NCBI GenBank assembly: GCA_020073085.1 | Contig: JAIQFV010000002.1 | Coordinates: 133,586 to 197,585 of the forward strand | DNA: 64,000 nt | Origin: Terriglobia bacterium | GTDB taxonomy: Bacteria > Acidobacteriota > Terriglobia > JAIQFV01 | Reading direction: 5' to 3' | Part shown: piece after piece, positions 63,751-64,000 of the stretch | How the letters are laid out: each line of letters begins with the position of its first letter | Position numbering within the stretch: the stretch's first letter is position 1 | Position numbers and translations under genes: made by a program | The notes under the pieces: model-generated | Told to the model about the DNA's origin: nothing | Database searches by the model: none | The model's input: the letters and a program-made list of their open reading frames with translations, nothing else

Positions 63751-63862
63751 TTTCTCGCACACATCGCAAAAAACGCGATTTGTGCGCCACCCGGCGCAAC
63801 ACGCGAGGGACTTTCTCGCACACATCGTTCGCCGCGGCGAACGCGATGTATGCGCCACCCGG
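63751..63862. repeat. Two related hairpins in direct repeat
   Basis: The flanks TTTCTCGCACACATCG (63751-63766 and 63812-63827) and TGCGCCACCCGG (63783-63794 and 63851-63862) repeat. Both units fold: arms CGCACACATCGC and GCGATTTGTGCG in the first, CGCACACATCG and CGATGTATGCG in the second, with one mismatch each in different positions. The second has an inner palindrome TTCGCCGCGGCGAA. Confidence 0.8.
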
Positions 63863-63884
63863 AGACTTGAATTGCGGCGAGGAT

Positions 63885-64000
63885 TCAGTAGCGTTGAAAG
63901 AACAGGGAGAATCGTTCGAGCGAGTTGGCGAACCTCTCCCGCAGGGCACGAGTCAAAGGAAAATCATTGAAATCCTTCGAAAGCGGCTGGATTTGGCCGC
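63885..64000 (-). CDS. Possible 3' end of a gene running off the right edge
   Basis: A minus-strand frame ends at TGA (63885-63887) and is open to the edge; its 37 residues (ALRERFANSLERFSLFFQRY at the end) look protein-like. A plus-strand frame from ATG 63846 is also open to the edge. The minus reading has slightly more G/C in third positions, but I cannot decide. If real, it would be upstream of the methyltransferase in the same direction. Confidence 0.35.
   Translation of the reverse strand, partial: GQIQPLSKDFNDFPLTRALRERFANSLERFSLFFQRY

Noticed and set aside
63846-64000. Plus-strand gene from ATG 63846 running off the right edge
   Set aside because: No ribosome-binding site, starts inside a hairpin repeat, and a competing minus-strand frame is at least as good.

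Overview
The window looks like a chromosomal segment of an acidobacterium (phylum Acidobacteriota). This rests on two VWFA-related proteins of the acidobacterial type, DUF5916, DUF1579 and DUF4097 envelope proteins, and many Sec-exported proteins of unknown function. That is an inference from gene content; there is no rRNA here and I saw no tRNA, CRISPR array, prophage or insertion sequence. Genes are dense and GC-rich on both strands.

Layout. 1-8 kb: truncated sigma-54 activator, secreted hydrolase, divergent pair of VWA proteins, a tiny lysine-rich peptide gene with its own promoter and terminator, and a UvrD-type helicase-nuclease. 8-21 kb: yebC-ruvC, proS, an ECF sigma / anti-sigma / DUF4097 operon, a CDP-alcohol phosphatidyltransferase, an AI-2E family permease, a methyltransferase and a HAD phosphatase. 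21-34 kb: gltX, then large secreted or outer-membrane proteins, including two tandem OmpA-like paralogues and a gene broken by one in-frame amber codon. 35-39 kb: two tandem radical SAM genes, one resembling the tetraether-lipid synthase (Tes) family. 39.5-41.5 kb: rsgA and a DUF1579 protein. 41.6-49.6 kb: gyrA, gyrB, dnaN, dnaA on the minus strand, leading back to a candidate oriC at about 49.60-49.71 kb. 49.9-55 kb: heme genes hemE-hemN-hemH-hemY on the plus strand, so genes on both sides are co-oriented with replication leaving that origin. 55-61 kb: a sulfur block with a probable structured RNA, a sulfite/nitrite reductase, precorrin-2 dehydrogenase, uroporphyrinogen-III methyltransferase, a ThiS/MoaD-like sulfur carrier and a threonine-synthase-like PLP enzyme. 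61-64 kb: a secreted unknown, a beta-class DNA methyltransferase and edge sequence.

Most notable: upstream of the threonine-synthase-like gene are two consecutive elements that match the SAM-II riboswitch, each followed by an intrinsic terminator. SAM control of a ThrC-like enzyme near a ThiS-like sulfur carrier, beside siroheme and sulfite-reduction genes, suggests sulfur incorporation (homocysteine or cysteine) rather than plain threonine synthesis. Other strong signals are the Tes-like radical SAM pair, the 20-codon basic peptide gene, the amber-interrupted TPR gene, the putative RNA before the sulfite reductase, and period-7 repeat arrays in several intergenic regions and in the 3' end of the sulfite reductase gene.
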